A stretch of 61,479 nt of DNA from Sulfurovum sp. enrichment culture clone C5 (lineage in GTDB: Bacteria > Campylobacterota > Campylobacteria > Campylobacterales > Sulfurovaceae): assembly GCA_001493195.1 (NCBI GenBank), contig FAXN01000059.1:1-61479 (forward strand), given 5' to 3'. How positions within the stretch are numbered: position 1 is the stretch's first letter; every line of letters begins with the position of its first letter. The position numbers were made by a program, and so were the translations under genes. Below, piece after piece: positions 6,851-16,302 of the stretch. The notes beneath the pieces are model-generated. The model had not been told where the DNA came from and searched no databases. It saw only the letters and a program-made list of their open reading frames with translations.

Positions 6851-8853
6851 TAGATAGTTATCTCTTTTATATCTGCAATTTCTTTGAAGCTATTGTAAAT
6901 TTGACCGATAGTTGCTAGTCGGTTGTTTTTCAAAGACACATCATCACTATTTACCATAACTTTATCGAAATAATTATCAAGTAACTCTTTTAGAGAAAAA
7001 AGTGCTTTTAGATTGTCTTCGTAACTCTCATAATTTTTTGAGGTTATCTCTTTGAATTTTTTATAAAGATTTTTTTCTTCATCCAACTCAAATTTATCCT
7101 CATCAACATCAAAGTTACTTACATCTTTTGATATATTTGCTACTCTTTTAAATGTGATAGAGATATCTTTAAAGTCACTCCCGCTAACAATGCTATTTAA
7201 CGCTTCACATTTTTTAAATATTTTGACTATATCGCTTTCACCAGAGGCTAATACCGCATTGATGATAGAAGGATTCATATCTATACTTTTTGAAATTCTC
7301 TCAAGCATAAATGCTTTTAATTGTTTTAAGTCAAACTCTTTATATCCACCTGAAAGCCCTTTTGTCATCTCATCTATATCAAAAGGCAAATCAAACTCTA
7401 AAACAATTCTAACTATCCCGTTAACTGCCCTTCTAAGTGCAAATGGATCTTTGGAGCCTGTTGGAATCTTGCCAACACTAAATAGACCTATAAGGGTGTC
7501 AAGCTTTATAGCCATTGCTACTATTGCACTAAAAATAGTGCTTGGAAGCTCACTCCCCTCGCCTACTGGCATATATTGTTCTTTGATTGCCAAACATACA
7601 TCACTATCAAGATTTAAAGCTTTGGCATAGTAATGCCCCATAAGCCCTTGAAGTTCAGTAAATTCATAAACCATCTCACTTGTAAGGTCAGCCTTAGCTA
7701 GTCTGATAGCTTGGCTTATTTTTTCACCTTTAACGCCAAATTTATTTGCCAAATAAAGTGCAATTTTCTCTTCTCTATCAATCTTATCAGCAACACTGCC
7801 CAGTCCATCCATAAATTGTACAAGCTCAAGCCCATCAGTTTTTAGTCCACGCTTTAAGTCATTTTTATAAAAGAACATAGCATCACTAAGACGAGGTTTT
7901 AAAACTCTCTCATTTCCTGCAATAACTTTACTATAATCATCCGTCAAAGCATTACTCACTACTACAAAGTGATTTGATAATTTATCATTATTAAAAACAG
8001 GAAAATATCTTTGATTTTCTTTCATAGAAGTTATGATAACTTCAGGTGGAAGTTCAAGAAAAGACTCATCAAAACTACCTAAAAGTGCTTTTGGATTTTC
8101 CGTAATCGCTACAACTTCATCAAGTAAGTCTTCATCTATCTCTATAGTTATGTTATTATCTTTTTCAAGTTCTGCAAATTCTTGGAGTATCAACTCTCTT
8201 CTGTTCTTCGGATCAAGCAATACATTCCCATTTTTGAGAATAGTTTCAAAATCACTATTTTTTACAACTTCTTGTTTTTCAAAACTATTCATTCTATGAA
8301 CATAGGTAAAGTTATTACTTTTAACGCCGAAAAGCTCAGCATCCACAACACTATCATCAAGTCTAACCTGAAGCCATCTAATCGGTCTTATAAATTCATC
8401 ACTTCTATCCGCCCATCTCATCATTTTTCCAAATGCCATAGAACTTATCCACTCTTTTAACATCTCTTCAAGTAAAGTTGCTGTATCAACTCCTTCTTTT
8501 GTGCTTGAGTAATAAAGTACCTCTTTCCCTCTATCTTCTTTGGTAGATAGTGAGTCAAAATCAACACCGCATTTATTGGCAAAACTAACTCCAGCTGGTG
8601 TTGGAACGCCATCTTTTACAGCTATTGCAACAGGAGGTCCAAAAAGCTCTACAACCGAACTTGCTTGCTTAAGTGGTATTGCATCGTGAATCAAAACCAA
8701 TCTTCTAGGGGTATAAAAGAAATCAAAATCGCTTGTCAGCATATATTTATCTAAAATATTGCTCCAAGATGATTTTATATTGTCTATAATTTTTAAAAGA
8801 GGGATTGCCGGAAGTTCTTCAACTCCAACTTCTACCAATAATTGTGCATACAT
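6850..8853 (-). CDS. glyS: Glycyl-tRNA synthetase beta subunit
   Basis: The 667-residue protein is the tRNA-binding subunit of the heterotetrameric (alpha2beta2) bacterial glycyl-tRNA synthetase. The N-terminus LLVEVGVEELPA, the block FGKMMRWADRSDEFIRPIRW, and SKDPFALRRAVNGIVRI are family signatures. The alpha subunit gene glyQ is not in the window. The gene lies between a 47-codon membrane peptide gene and the mnmC-like gene in a tight operon. Confidence 0.97.
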   Translation of the reverse strand: MYAQLLVEVGVEELPAIPLLKIIDNIKSSWSNILDKYMLTSDFDFFYTPRRLVLIHDAIPLKQASSVVELFGPPVAIAVKDGVPTPAGVSFANKCGVDFDSLSTKEDRGKEVLYYSSTKEGVDTATLLEEMLKEWISSMAFGKMMRWADRSDEFIRPIRWLQVRLDDSVVDAELFGVKSNNFTYVHRMNSFEKQEVVKNSDFETILKNGNVLLDPKNRRELILQEFAELEKDNNITIEIDEDLLDEVVAITENPKALLGSFDESFLELPPEVIITSMKENQRYFPVFNNDKLSNHFVVVSNALTDDYSKVIAGNERVLKPRLSDAMFFYKNDLKRGLKTDGLELVQFMDGLGSVADKIDREEKIALYLANKFGVKGEKISQAIRLAKADLTSEMVYEFTELQGLMGHYYAKALNLDSDVCLAIKEQYMPVGEGSELPSTIFSAIVAMAIKLDTLIGLFSVGKIPTGSKDPFALRRAVNGIVRIVLEFDLPFDIDEMTKGLSGGYKEFDLKQLKAFMLERISKSIDMNPSIINAVLASGESDIVKIFKKCEALNSIVSGSDFKDISITFKRVANISKDVSNFDVDEDKFELDEEKNLYKKFKEITSKNYESYEDNLKALFSLKELLDNYFDKVMVNSDDVSLKNNRLATIGQIYNSFKEIADIKEITI

Positions 8854-8914
8854 AAGATTTGTTTATCCTGTTAATAAAGTTAATTATTTTACCTAATATT
8901 TCGTAAAGAGGTGG

Positions 8915-9058
8915 TTAAGAGTTGTTCTCTTCATCTTTCATATCTTTTCTTTTCCACTCTTCATCAAACTTACCTCTATAATAACTTCTGATATTAAGAA
9001 CTGTAATAGCTATAAACAAAGTCAATGCTATATAGTAAATTATCTCTTTTGTCTCCAT
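8915..9058 (-). CDS. Small single-pass membrane protein, 47 aa
   Basis: This short gene starts METKEIIYYIALTLF with ATG at 9056-9058 and ends DEENNS before TAA at 8915-8917. Residues about 6-22 form one hydrophobic helix and the tail is charged (RGKFDEEWKRKDMKDEE). The start shares one base with the trmL stop (TAATG), and the gene lies between trmL and glyS in the same direction. Such coupling supports real translation. The function is unknown. Confidence 0.65.
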   Translation of the reverse strand: METKEIIYYIALTLFIAITVLNIRSYYRGKFDEEWKRKDMKDEENNS

Positions 9059-9531
9059 TATAAATAATCCTTTATTGTTTCAAAATTTTGTCTTACAGCT
9101 TCATAGGTTACGATTCCAACACTAAGAGCGAGATTTAAACTTCTTCCATTTTCGCTGCTCATCGGTATCGTTATGCATTTTTGAGGATTTGCCTCTAAAA
9201 TCTCACTCGGTATGCCTTTGGTTTCTGAACCAAAAACTAGATAATCTCCAGATTTGTAGTTACTCTGAAAATATAAATTTTTAGTTTTAGTTGTAGCAAA
9301 ATGAAATCTATCATCTATGGGATTATTTGCTAAAAAATCATCTATATTTTCCCAAACTTTTAGATCAAGCTTCTCCCAATAATCAAGCCCTGCTCTTTTT
9401 ACCTCTTTATCGTCTATGGAAAATCCTAATGGTTTTACAAGATGCAAAGTAGCGCCCAAGTTTACGCAAAGTCTTCCAATGGTTCCTGTGTTGGGTGGAA
9501 TTTGTGGGTTTATTAGAACGATATTGAACAT
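9058..9531 (-). CDS. trmL: tRNA (cytidine(34)-2'-O)-methyltransferase
   Basis: The 157-residue SPOUT-class methyltransferase methylates the ribose of the wobble base in tRNA(Leu). The N-terminus NIVLINPQIPPNTGTIGRLCVNLGATLHLVKPLGF, the central LVFGSETKGIP and the C-terminal trefoil-knot segment IPMSSENGRSLNLALSVGIVTYEA are diagnostic. Length fits TrmL/YibK. It follows purU directly, with stop and start adjacent. Confidence 0.95.
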   Translation of the reverse strand: MFNIVLINPQIPPNTGTIGRLCVNLGATLHLVKPLGFSIDDKEVKRAGLDYWEKLDLKVWENIDDFLANNPIDDRFHFATTKTKNLYFQSNYKSGDYLVFGSETKGIPSEILEANPQKCITIPMSSENGRSLNLALSVGIVTYEAVRQNFETIKDYL

Positions 9532-10368
9532 TTAAAAAACTATCGTTTTGTTGCCATTTACAAAAATTCTATCAGATAATACAAGATTCAATGCACGAGA
9601 TAAAACAATTTTTTCTACATCTCTTCCTGCGCGTTGCATATCCATCCAATCAAATCTGTGATTTACTGGTATCACATCTTGTGATATGATTGGTCCTTCG
9701 TCAAGATCATTTGTTACAAAATGAGCAGTTGCTCCTATGATTTTTACGCCTCGCTCAAAAGCTTGTTTATATGGATTTGCTCCTATAAATGCTGGCAAAA
9801 ATGAATGGTGTATATTTATGATTTTACCCATAAAATTTGATACAAAATTTGAAGTCAAAATCCTCATATATTTAGCAAGCACTATATAATCAAATTCAAA
9901 CCCTTTCAATAAATTTATAACAATCTCTTCATGTTCTTCCCTGCTAATCCCCTCTGCACTTACATGAAAAAATGGGATATCAAATCTTCTTACCAACTGT
10001 TGTAAAGTATCATGATTTGCAACAACAGCAATTATCTCAGCATCGAGTTCATCATCTTGGTGTCTAATGAGAATATCCCCTAATGCATGTGATTCTTTGG
10101 TTGCCATTATTACTATTTTCTTTTTTTGAGGCATAATAACTTTTATATTTGCATTATTTGACAATACGGCTATAAGTTCTTTTTGTAGTAGCGAAGGATC
10201 AAATTCTCCAGTTACAACTGTTCTCATGAAAAATCTATTGGTTTGGCTATCGACAAATTCTTGATTGCTTTCTATGTTTAAATTTTTATCAAAAAATAGT
10301 TTCGATATTTTATAAACCAAACCTTTTTCATCATCACAATCAATCAAAACTCTAGCTCTTACACTCAT
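9532..10368 (-). CDS. purU: Formyltetrahydrofolate deformylase
   Basis: The 278-residue enzyme hydrolyses 10-formyl-THF to formate and THF, balancing one-carbon pools. An N-terminal ACT domain (about 1-85, ARVLIDCDDEKGLVYKISKLFF) precedes a formyltransferase-fold catalytic domain. The active-site segments INIHHSFLPAFIGANPY and GATAHFVTNDLDEGPIISQD carry the expected N, H and D residues. It is downstream of leuB with a 16-bp gap. Confidence 0.95.
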   Translation of the reverse strand: MSVRARVLIDCDDEKGLVYKISKLFFDKNLNIESNQEFVDSQTNRFFMRTVVTGEFDPSLLQKELIAVLSNNANIKVIMPQKKKIVIMATKESHALGDILIRHQDDELDAEIIAVVANHDTLQQLVRRFDIPFFHVSAEGISREEHEEIVINLLKGFEFDYIVLAKYMRILTSNFVSNFMGKIINIHHSFLPAFIGANPYKQAFERGVKIIGATAHFVTNDLDEGPIISQDVIPVNHRFDWMDMQRAGRDVEKIVLSRALNLVLSDRIFVNGNKTIVF

Positions 10369-10384
10369 GATTTATCCATTCAAT

Positions 10385-11452
10385 TTATTTAATATATGAG
10401 ACTATAACATCTCCCATTTGTGAACAGTTACATATTGTCTTAGCGTCATACGCACCGATATCTCCTGTTCTATAGCCATCTTTCAATGCCTGTTTGATAG
10501 CATTGTCTATCTTTTGTGAAGCTTCAATTTCATTTAATGCATATTTCAACATCATTGCAGCACTTGAGATGGTTGCTAGTGGATTTGCGATACCCTGTCC
10601 TGCGATATCAGGAGCTGAACCATGTATAGGCTCATACAATCCCACACCCTTGCCAGTGCTAGCACTTGGAAGAAGTCCTATTGAGCCACTTAACATACTA
10701 GCTGCATCAGATAAAATATCTCCAAAAAGATTGCTAGTTAGTATAACATCAAATTGTTTTGGATTTCTAATGAGTTGCATAGCTGCATTATCTACATACA
10801 TATGGCTAAGCTCAACATCTGGGTAACCTTTTGCAATCTCTGTAACAATATCTCTCCAAAATTGACTAACTTCAAGAACATTTGCTTTATCAACAGAACA
10901 CACTCTTTTGTCTCTTTTTTGTGCTATTTCAAAAGCAATTTTTGCGATTCTCTCAACTTCATTTTTTGTATATATCATAGTATTATATGCATGGTCACTC
11001 AAATACTCTCTTGGTTGCCCAAAGTATATTCCGCCAGTTAGTTCTCTAACAACCATTATATCAACACCACTAATCACTTCTGGTTTTAGAGTAGAAGCAT
11101 TCACAAGCTCATCATAAACAACAGCTGGACGAAGATTTGCAAATGTTCCCATATGAGATCTCAATGCCAAAAGTCCACTTTCAGGTCTAAGGTGTCTCTC
11201 TAAACTATCCCATTTAGAACCGCCAATAGCTCCAAATAAAACAGCATCACACTCACTAACGCCACTTTTTGTGGCTTCAGGAAAAGGAACACCAGTAGCG
11301 TCAATAGCTGCACCGCCAAGTAGCATTTCATTATATTCAAAATTCATATCACAAACAGAGCCAACTCTATCAAGTACTTTCAACGCTTCTGTTACGATTT
11401 CAGGACCTATCCCATCACCTCTTATGACACCTATTTTATAAGTTTTTGACAT
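10385..11452 (-). CDS. leuB: 3-isopropylmalate dehydrogenase
   Basis: The 355-residue enzyme carries out NAD-dependent oxidative decarboxylation of 3-isopropylmalate in leucine synthesis. GDGIGPEIV at the N-terminus, [46 protein letters not shown] and [18 protein letters not shown] are family signatures. Its ATG overlaps the leuD stop by one base, so leuD and leuB form a coupled pair. leuC is not adjacent. Confidence 0.97.
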   Translation of the reverse strand: MSKTYKIGVIRGDGIGPEIVTEALKVLDRVGSVCDMNFEYNEMLLGGAAIDATGVPFPEATKSGVSECDAVLFGAIGGSKWDSLERHLRPESGLLALRSHMGTFANLRPAVVYDELVNASTLKPEVISGVDIMVVRELTGGIYFGQPREYLSDHAYNTMIYTKNEVERIAKIAFEIAQKRDKRVCSVDKANVLEVSQFWRDIVTEIAKGYPDVELSHMYVDNAAMQLIRNPKQFDVILTSNLFGDILSDAASMLSGSIGLLPSASTGKGVGLYEPIHGSAPDIAGQGIANPLATISSAAMMLKYALNEIEASQKIDNAIKQALKDGYRTGDIGAYDAKTICNCSQMGDVIVSYIK

Positions 11453-11946
11453 TATTTACTCTCACCTTTTAACTCTTTTTTTGCAAACTCCATAAGCCCG
11501 CCTGCATCAACAAGCTGTTGCATAAATGGAGGAATTGGAACAAATTTATATGTTTTGGCTTTTGTTATGTTTATAATCTCGCCTTTATCCATATCTATCT
11601 TTATAGTATCATTTTCATCTATCTCGTTCGCTTCTTTAAGTTCAAATATGGGCAACCCCATATTGAAAGCATTTCTATAAAAAATTCTAGCAAACGTAGG
11701 TGCAATGACCGCATTTATTCCTGCTGCCTTTATTGCTATTGGTGCATGCTCACGACTACTACCACATCCAAAATTTTCACCAGCAACTATGATATCGCCT
11801 TTGTTCATTTTTGAAACAAAATTCGGGTCCGCATCTTCCATAACATGTTTTGCCAACTCTTGTGCGTCGCTTGTATTTAGGTATCTTGCGGCTATTATCA
11901 AATCAGTATCGATATTCTCTCCAAATTTCCAAACTTTACCTTGCAA
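11452..11946 (-). CDS. leuD: 3-isopropylmalate dehydratase small subunit
   Basis: The 164-residue swivel subunit pairs with LeuC to isomerise 2- to 3-isopropylmalate. [40 protein letters not shown] and the pattern through [11 protein letters not shown] are typical. The start is TTG at 11946 behind AAGGACAATCA, a well-spaced ribosome site. A -10 box lies about 31 bp upstream, so this gene leads the operon that runs to the mnmC-like gene. Confidence 0.96.
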   Translation of the reverse strand: MQGKVWKFGENIDTDLIIAARYLNTSDAQELAKHVMEDADPNFVSKMNKGDIIVAGENFGCGSSREHAPIAIKAAGINAVIAPTFARIFYRNAFNMGLPIFELKEANEIDENDTIKIDMDKGEIINITKAKTYKFVPIPPFMQQLVDAGGLMEFAKKELKGESK

Positions 11947-11976
11947 TGATTGTCCTTTTGTCCTTTATTTTGGGCG

Positions 11977-11982
11977 ATTATA
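11977..11982 (-). promoter_or_regulatory. -10 element of the leuD operon
   Basis: TATAAT on the minus strand, followed by CGCC, about 31 bp upstream of the leuD TTG. It is well placed for a short leader containing the leuD ribosome site. Confidence 0.55.
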
Positions 11983-12047
11983 TCCAAAAGTAGCATAAAA
12001 ACCAAAGAAAAAAATACAAATTAGTTCTACGATTAAAAAAGTTTCGG

Positions 12048-12053
12048 TATAAT
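12048..12053 (+). promoter_or_regulatory. -10 element of rpoD
   Basis: TATAAT in the 197-bp divergent gap between leuD and rpoD, 90 bp upstream of the rpoD ATG. An AAAGGA ribosome site lies at 12129-12133 just before the gene. Confidence 0.5.
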
Positions 12054-12143
12054 ATATGACATAATATAAAAACAAGAACAGCAAAAGTTTATCTACATAA
12101 TTTAAAGTAAAACGATAATAAAAAATCAAAGGATAGTAAAACA

Positions 12144-14024
12144 ATGGCAGAAAAAGATAGTTTAAAAGCAATCGAAGATATATTGAATCAAAAAAATAAT
12201 AATGATTTTATAACATACGAAAATATAGCAAAAGAATTTTCAAAACCTATCACAAGTGCTCAAGCTAAAAAAATATATAAAATAACAAAAGATAAACATA
12301 TAAATGTCATAAGTGCTTCAGAGGCAGCTAGAAATTTAACTATCCGAAGACAGATAGAAAATAGTGAAGTTATCCGTAAAAAAAATAGTGATGGAAATCT
12401 TGAAGAAGAATTTGACTTTGCAAAAGAAAAAGAGCTTTTAGAGTGGAGTAGAAGTGACAGCCCTGTTAGAATGTATTTAAGAGAAATGGGCAAAATTCCT
12501 CTTCTTACGAAAGATGAAGAGGTTGATCTGAGCATACAAATCAAAGAAGGCGAAGATATCATCATAGATGCTATATGTTCTGTTCCTTATTTGGTCGACT
12601 ACATCATTAGATATCGTGAACCATTACTTAACCGAGAAAGAAGAGTAAAAGAGTTGTTCAAAAGCTTTGAAGATGTTGAAGATGCAGAAGAAGAGACAGA
12701 AGAGGTTGAAACAGAAGAAACGGATTCTGAGGAAAATGTAGATTCAAAACCAAAACCTGCAAAAGATGACAAAAGGGTAGGACAAGTTCTTGATAGCTTT
12801 AAAGCTCTAGAGAAAGCAAAAAAAGAGTGGATGAAGTCAAGAGGCGAACTTATCAAATTCATAGATGAAAATGGCGAGAGCGATACCGAGGATGTGTTTA
12901 CAGAGAGACTTAAAGTAGCTTTTAAAAAAGAGTTATTAAAGCATTCTCTTCTTGACCTTGGACCAACAAGTAAACTCATAAATGAGCTTGTAAAAGCAAT
13001 GGAAACTGCACTAAAAAGTGATGATAGTTTTGATAAAGAACTTAAGCGTCTTGAGTATAAATTGCCACTTTTTAATGAAATACTTATAAAAAACCATGAA
13101 GGCATACTAAAAAACATTATCAATATGTCAAAAGAAGATATTGCTCTTGCTGTTCCAGAAGCAACCATGGTAAGCACTTATGTAGAGATTAAAAAACTCT
13201 TTGAGACGAGAGAAGCTAGCAAAGGTGGATTTGATTTGAGCCCCGAAAAACTTGAAGAGATTTTAAATCAAATCAGACTTGGTAAGGCAAAAAGCGAAAA
13301 AGCAAAAACAAGAATGGCAAAAAGTAACCTTAGACTTGTTGTTTCGATTGCAAAAAGATACACAAATCGTGGTTTGCCATTTTTGGATTTGATTCAAGAA
13401 GGAAATATCGGTCTTATGAAAGCAGTTGATAAATTTGAATATGAAAAAGGTTACAAATTTTCAACTTATGCTACTTGGTGGATTAGACAAGCTATCAGCC
13501 GTGCTATTGCGGATCAAGCAAGAACGATTAGAATACCTATTCATATGATAGAAACTATCAATAGAATAAATAAAATAACAAGAAAACATTTACAAGAAAA
13601 TGGCATGGAGCCAGATATCGATACAATCGCGAGAGAGATAGGATTGACTGCCGATAAAGTACGTAATGTTATCAAAATCACAAAAGAACCTGTAAGCTTG
13701 GAGTCCCCAGTAGGAGACGAAGATGATGGAAGATTTGGTGACTTTATAGAAGATAAAAGTACATTAAGCCCAACAGAAGAAGTGCTTAGAGATGATTTAA
13801 ATAACCAAATTGATGAAGTTTTGGAACAACTAAATGAAAGAGAAAGAGCTGTTATAAGAATGAGATTTGGACTTCTTGATGATGAGAGCGATCGAACACT
13901 TGAAGAGATAGGCAAAGAACTTAGTGTTACTAGAGAGAGAGTTAGACAAATAGAAAGTTCGGCTATAAAAAAACTAAAACATCCAAAAGTTGGCAGAAAA
14001 CTAAAAAATTATATAGAAGATTAA
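12144..14024 (+). CDS. rpoD: RNA polymerase primary sigma factor (sigma 70)
   Basis: The 626-residue protein directs RNA polymerase to housekeeping promoters. Region 1.2 is at [17 protein letters not shown], followed by a non-conserved insert with an acidic stretch ([19 protein letters not shown]). Region 2 ([44 protein letters not shown]) reads the -10 box, and region 4 ends in the helix-turn-helix [20 protein letters not shown]. It starts the plus-strand operon rpoD-cinA-like-ppa. Confidence 0.98.
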   Translation: MAEKDSLKAIEDILNQKNNNDFITYENIAKEFSKPITSAQAKKIYKITKDKHINVISASEAARNLTIRRQIENSEVIRKKNSDGNLEEEFDFAKEKELLEWSRSDSPVRMYLREMGKIPLLTKDEEVDLSIQIKEGEDIIIDAICSVPYLVDYIIRYREPLLNRERRVKELFKSFEDVEDAEEETEEVETEETDSEENVDSKPKPAKDDKRVGQVLDSFKALEKAKKEWMKSRGELIKFIDENGESDTEDVFTERLKVAFKKELLKHSLLDLGPTSKLINELVKAMETALKSDDSFDKELKRLEYKLPLFNEILIKNHEGILKNIINMSKEDIALAVPEATMVSTYVEIKKLFETREASKGGFDLSPEKLEEILNQIRLGKAKSEKAKTRMAKSNLRLVVSIAKRYTNRGLPFLDLIQEGNIGLMKAVDKFEYEKGYKFSTYATWWIRQAISRAIADQARTIRIPIHMIETINRINKITRKHLQENGMEPDIDTIAREIGLTADKVRNVIKITKEPVSLESPVGDEDDGRFGDFIEDKSTLSPTEEVLRDDLNNQIDEVLEQLNERERAVIRMRFGLLDDESDRTLEEIGKELSVTRERVRQIESSAIKKLKHPKVGRKLKNYIED

Positions 14025-14030
14025 TTAGTA

Positions 14031-14771
14031 ATGGAATTTTACGCTCTTATCATAGGGACTGAAATTTTAAACAAACGAAGAGAGGATAAACACTTCAAAT
14101 TCCTCTCATCCCAGCTTGCAAAATATGGACATACCCTAAAAGCATCTCTAGTTATATATGATGATCCCAGCCTCATAGTTTCAACTCTAAAATGGCTAGA
14201 TTCACTGCCAAAAGCAAAAGTTTTTTGTTTTGGAGGAATTGGTTCTACTCCAGATGATTATACTAGACAAGCAGCTGCAGATGCACTTAGAGATGGTGTG
14301 CTTTATGTCAATGAAGAAGCAAAAAAAATAATCCTAGATACGCTTGGAGAGAGAGCTTACCCTCATGCTATCAATATGGCAAATCTACCAAAAGATTCTC
14401 AAATTATCGAAAATCATTTCAATAAAATGCCAGCTTTTAGTATAGATGATAGATTCTTTTTTATGCCAGGTTTCCCAGAGATGAGCCACCAAATGGTACT
14501 TGACATATTGCCCAAACTCAATATAACTAAAAGAAAAATCTATAGGCACACATTGACTGCTTTATGCAAAGAGAGTGAATTGATACCTATAATGCAAATT
14601 TTGCCAAACAGTATAGAACTTTCATCATTACCTAAAATATACAGTGATGGTCCCAGAGTTGCTCTATCTATATCATCTGGAAACAAAGAAGATGCCGACT
14701 TTTATTTCGATAAATTTACAAAATATTTAGACAATAACGATATTAAGTATGCACTAGAGGATAAATATTAG
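14031..14771 (+). CDS. MoaB/Mog-like (CinA N-terminal) molybdopterin-binding domain protein
   Basis: The 246-residue protein has a MoCF-biosynthesis fold seen in MoaB, MogA and the N-terminal half of CinA. The start YALIIGTEILNKRREDKHF and the motif GGIGSTPDDYTRQAAADAL are characteristic. It lacks the C-terminal deamidase domain of full-length CinA. Its role could be in molybdopterin handling or nucleotide repair, and the sequence does not decide. It starts 6 bp after rpoD. Confidence 0.82.
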   Translation: MEFYALIIGTEILNKRREDKHFKFLSSQLAKYGHTLKASLVIYDDPSLIVSTLKWLDSLPKAKVFCFGGIGSTPDDYTRQAAADALRDGVLYVNEEAKKIILDTLGERAYPHAINMANLPKDSQIIENHFNKMPAFSIDDRFFFMPGFPEMSHQMVLDILPKLNITKRKIYRHTLTALCKESELIPIMQILPNSIELSSLPKIYSDGPRVALSISSGNKEDADFYFDKFTKYLDNNDIKYALEDKY

Positions 14772-14825
14772 TTTAACATCAATATTTTTATGATAATATT
14801 GCAACAATTATATCAAGGAGAAATT

Positions 14826-15344
14826 ATGAATATAGATAAAATCGGATACGGAAAAAATCCAGATGAAGTTAACGCAATCATCGAAGTTCCACTAAATTCA
14901 AATATCAAATACGAACTAGATAAAGAAAGTGGTGTAGTGATGGTTGATAGAGTTTTATACTCTGCTATGCATTATCCAGCTAATTATGGTTTTGTACCAA
15001 ATACGCTCTCAGATGATGAAGATCCGGCTGATGTATTGGTTCTTTGTGATTATGTACTTCAAGCAGGAAGCGTTATCAAATGCAGACTTGTTGGTGTACT
15101 TCTAACAGAAGACGAAAAAGGTGGTGATGAAAAACTTCTTGCAGTTCCATCAAGCAAGATTGACCCAACTTATGACAATATTCAAGATTTGAATGATATA
15201 CCAGTGCATACACAAAATCGTATCAAAAACTTCTTTGAGACTTACAAGGCATTAGAGCCAAACAAATGGGTGAAAGTTACAGGGTTTAAAGGCAAAGCGG
15301 AAGCAACTGCAATACTAGAAAAAGCTATCAAAAACTACAAATAA
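14826..15344 (+). CDS. ppa: Inorganic pyrophosphatase
   Basis: The 172-residue family I soluble pyrophosphatase hydrolyses PPi to phosphate. The catalytic signature DDEDPADVLVLCD and the segments YPANYGFVPNTL and DEKLLAVP are present. I chose ATG at 14826 because AAGGAG lies just upstream (14815-14820) and the resulting length equals the usual 172-175 residues. An upstream in-frame ATG at 14790 lacks a ribosome site. Confidence 0.96.
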   Translation: MNIDKIGYGKNPDEVNAIIEVPLNSNIKYELDKESGVVMVDRVLYSAMHYPANYGFVPNTLSDDEDPADVLVLCDYVLQAGSVIKCRLVGVLLTEDEKGGDEKLLAVPSSKIDPTYDNIQDLNDIPVHTQNRIKNFFETYKALEPNKWVKVTGFKGKAEATAILEKAIKNYK

Positions 15345-15356
15345 TAAAACTCCCCC

Positions 15357-15387
15357 GACCATACTCTAGAGAGATTAGAGGTTGGTT
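15357..15387. terminator. Bulged hairpin between convergent ppa and the repeat-protein gene
   Basis: CTCTA (15364-15368) pairs with TAGAG (15376-15380), and after a 2x2 internal loop GACCA pairs with TGGTT. It fills the 41-bp gap between two convergent stops. The T-tract is poor, so it is only a candidate terminator. Confidence 0.35.
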
Positions 15388-16216
15388 AATTTAGAGCATC
15401 CATGCATGCATCTTTATGTTCTTTTGGTATGCCTATTATCATCTCTGCACATTGCTTAACTGCTTCGATACAAATCTCCTGTGTCCTTTTCGACTTAGGA
15501 ACAAACATCAAAGCCATTCCATCGTTTTTTATCGCAGCTAGGCACACATCATGTTTCTTTGATGATTTTGGAACAAATGAGAGCAATCCTCCATCAAATT
15601 CAACTGCCGCTTTGCAGACCGTTGCTGTTTTATACTTTTTGTGTAATTCTATAAATGCCCATCTGTTTATTTTTATAGCCTCTATACACAAATGTTCTGT
15701 TTTTAGATGTTTTGGAACAAACCTCATAGAAAATGGATTGCTCTTTATGGCTTCTAAACACATCTTTTTGGTTTTGTATTTTTTTGGTACATATTTGAGT
15801 GCTAAACCATTTTGCTTAACAGCGTTTGAACACATATCTCTTTTTTTATCTTTTTTTGGAATAAACTTTAATGCCATGCCATTTTGAGATATTGCTTCTG
15901 CTGTAATCTCTTTTGTTCTATGCTCGCTTGGAACAAATTTCAAAGCTAAACCATTTTGCTTAACGGCAATCAAACATAGATTATGATCTTTAATTTTTTT
16001 TGGAACAAATTTCAAAGCTAAACCATTTTGCTTAATGGCAGTAAGTGCAATTTCTTCATTTTTAAGTTTTTTAGGAACAAATTCAAGAGCTAGTCCATTT
16101 TGACTTAGAGAATTTATCAAAATATCTTTTACTAAAATAGGTTTTGAAATGTCGCCTAATGATTCTTCAGTTTTGTCTGACTCTATCAAAACTTTTTCTA
16201 TAACTTCAGTTTTCAT
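15386..16216 (-). CDS. DUF4116-type repeat protein
   Basis: The protein of about 276 residues is built almost entirely from about ten imperfect 24-residue units with consensus (C)xxAIKQNGLALKFVPKKxKT, one strand-helix unit each. The pattern matches DUF4116 repeats. No signal peptide or catalytic motif is visible. I chose ATG at 16216 since AAGGG lies 9 bp upstream; a TTG three codons earlier is the alternative. It is downstream of the amidase gene with a gap of about 86 bp. Some units (NRWAFIELHK, FDGGLLSFVP) are diverged. Confidence 0.75.
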   Translation of the reverse strand: MKTEVIEKVLIESDKTEESLGDISKPILVKDILINSLSQNGLALEFVPKKLKNEEIALTAIKQNGLALKFVPKKIKDHNLCLIAVKQNGLALKFVPSEHRTKEITAEAISQNGMALKFIPKKDKKRDMCSNAVKQNGLALKYVPKKYKTKKMCLEAIKSNPFSMRFVPKHLKTEHLCIEAIKINRWAFIELHKKYKTATVCKAAVEFDGGLLSFVPKSSKKHDVCLAAIKNDGMALMFVPKSKRTQEICIEAVKQCAEMIIGIPKEHKDACMDALN

Positions 16217-16302
16217 ATTTGTCAACCCTTGAAAATAATTTTTATAATATTGTCTAAAAATTATAACATTTCAATATCGGAGCAAATTAATTCGAGTTAA
16301 AT

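Noticed and set aside
12599-13177. Long open frame on the minus strand within rpoD
   Set aside because: Serine-rich shadow of the acidic region of rpoD, without ribosome site or homology.
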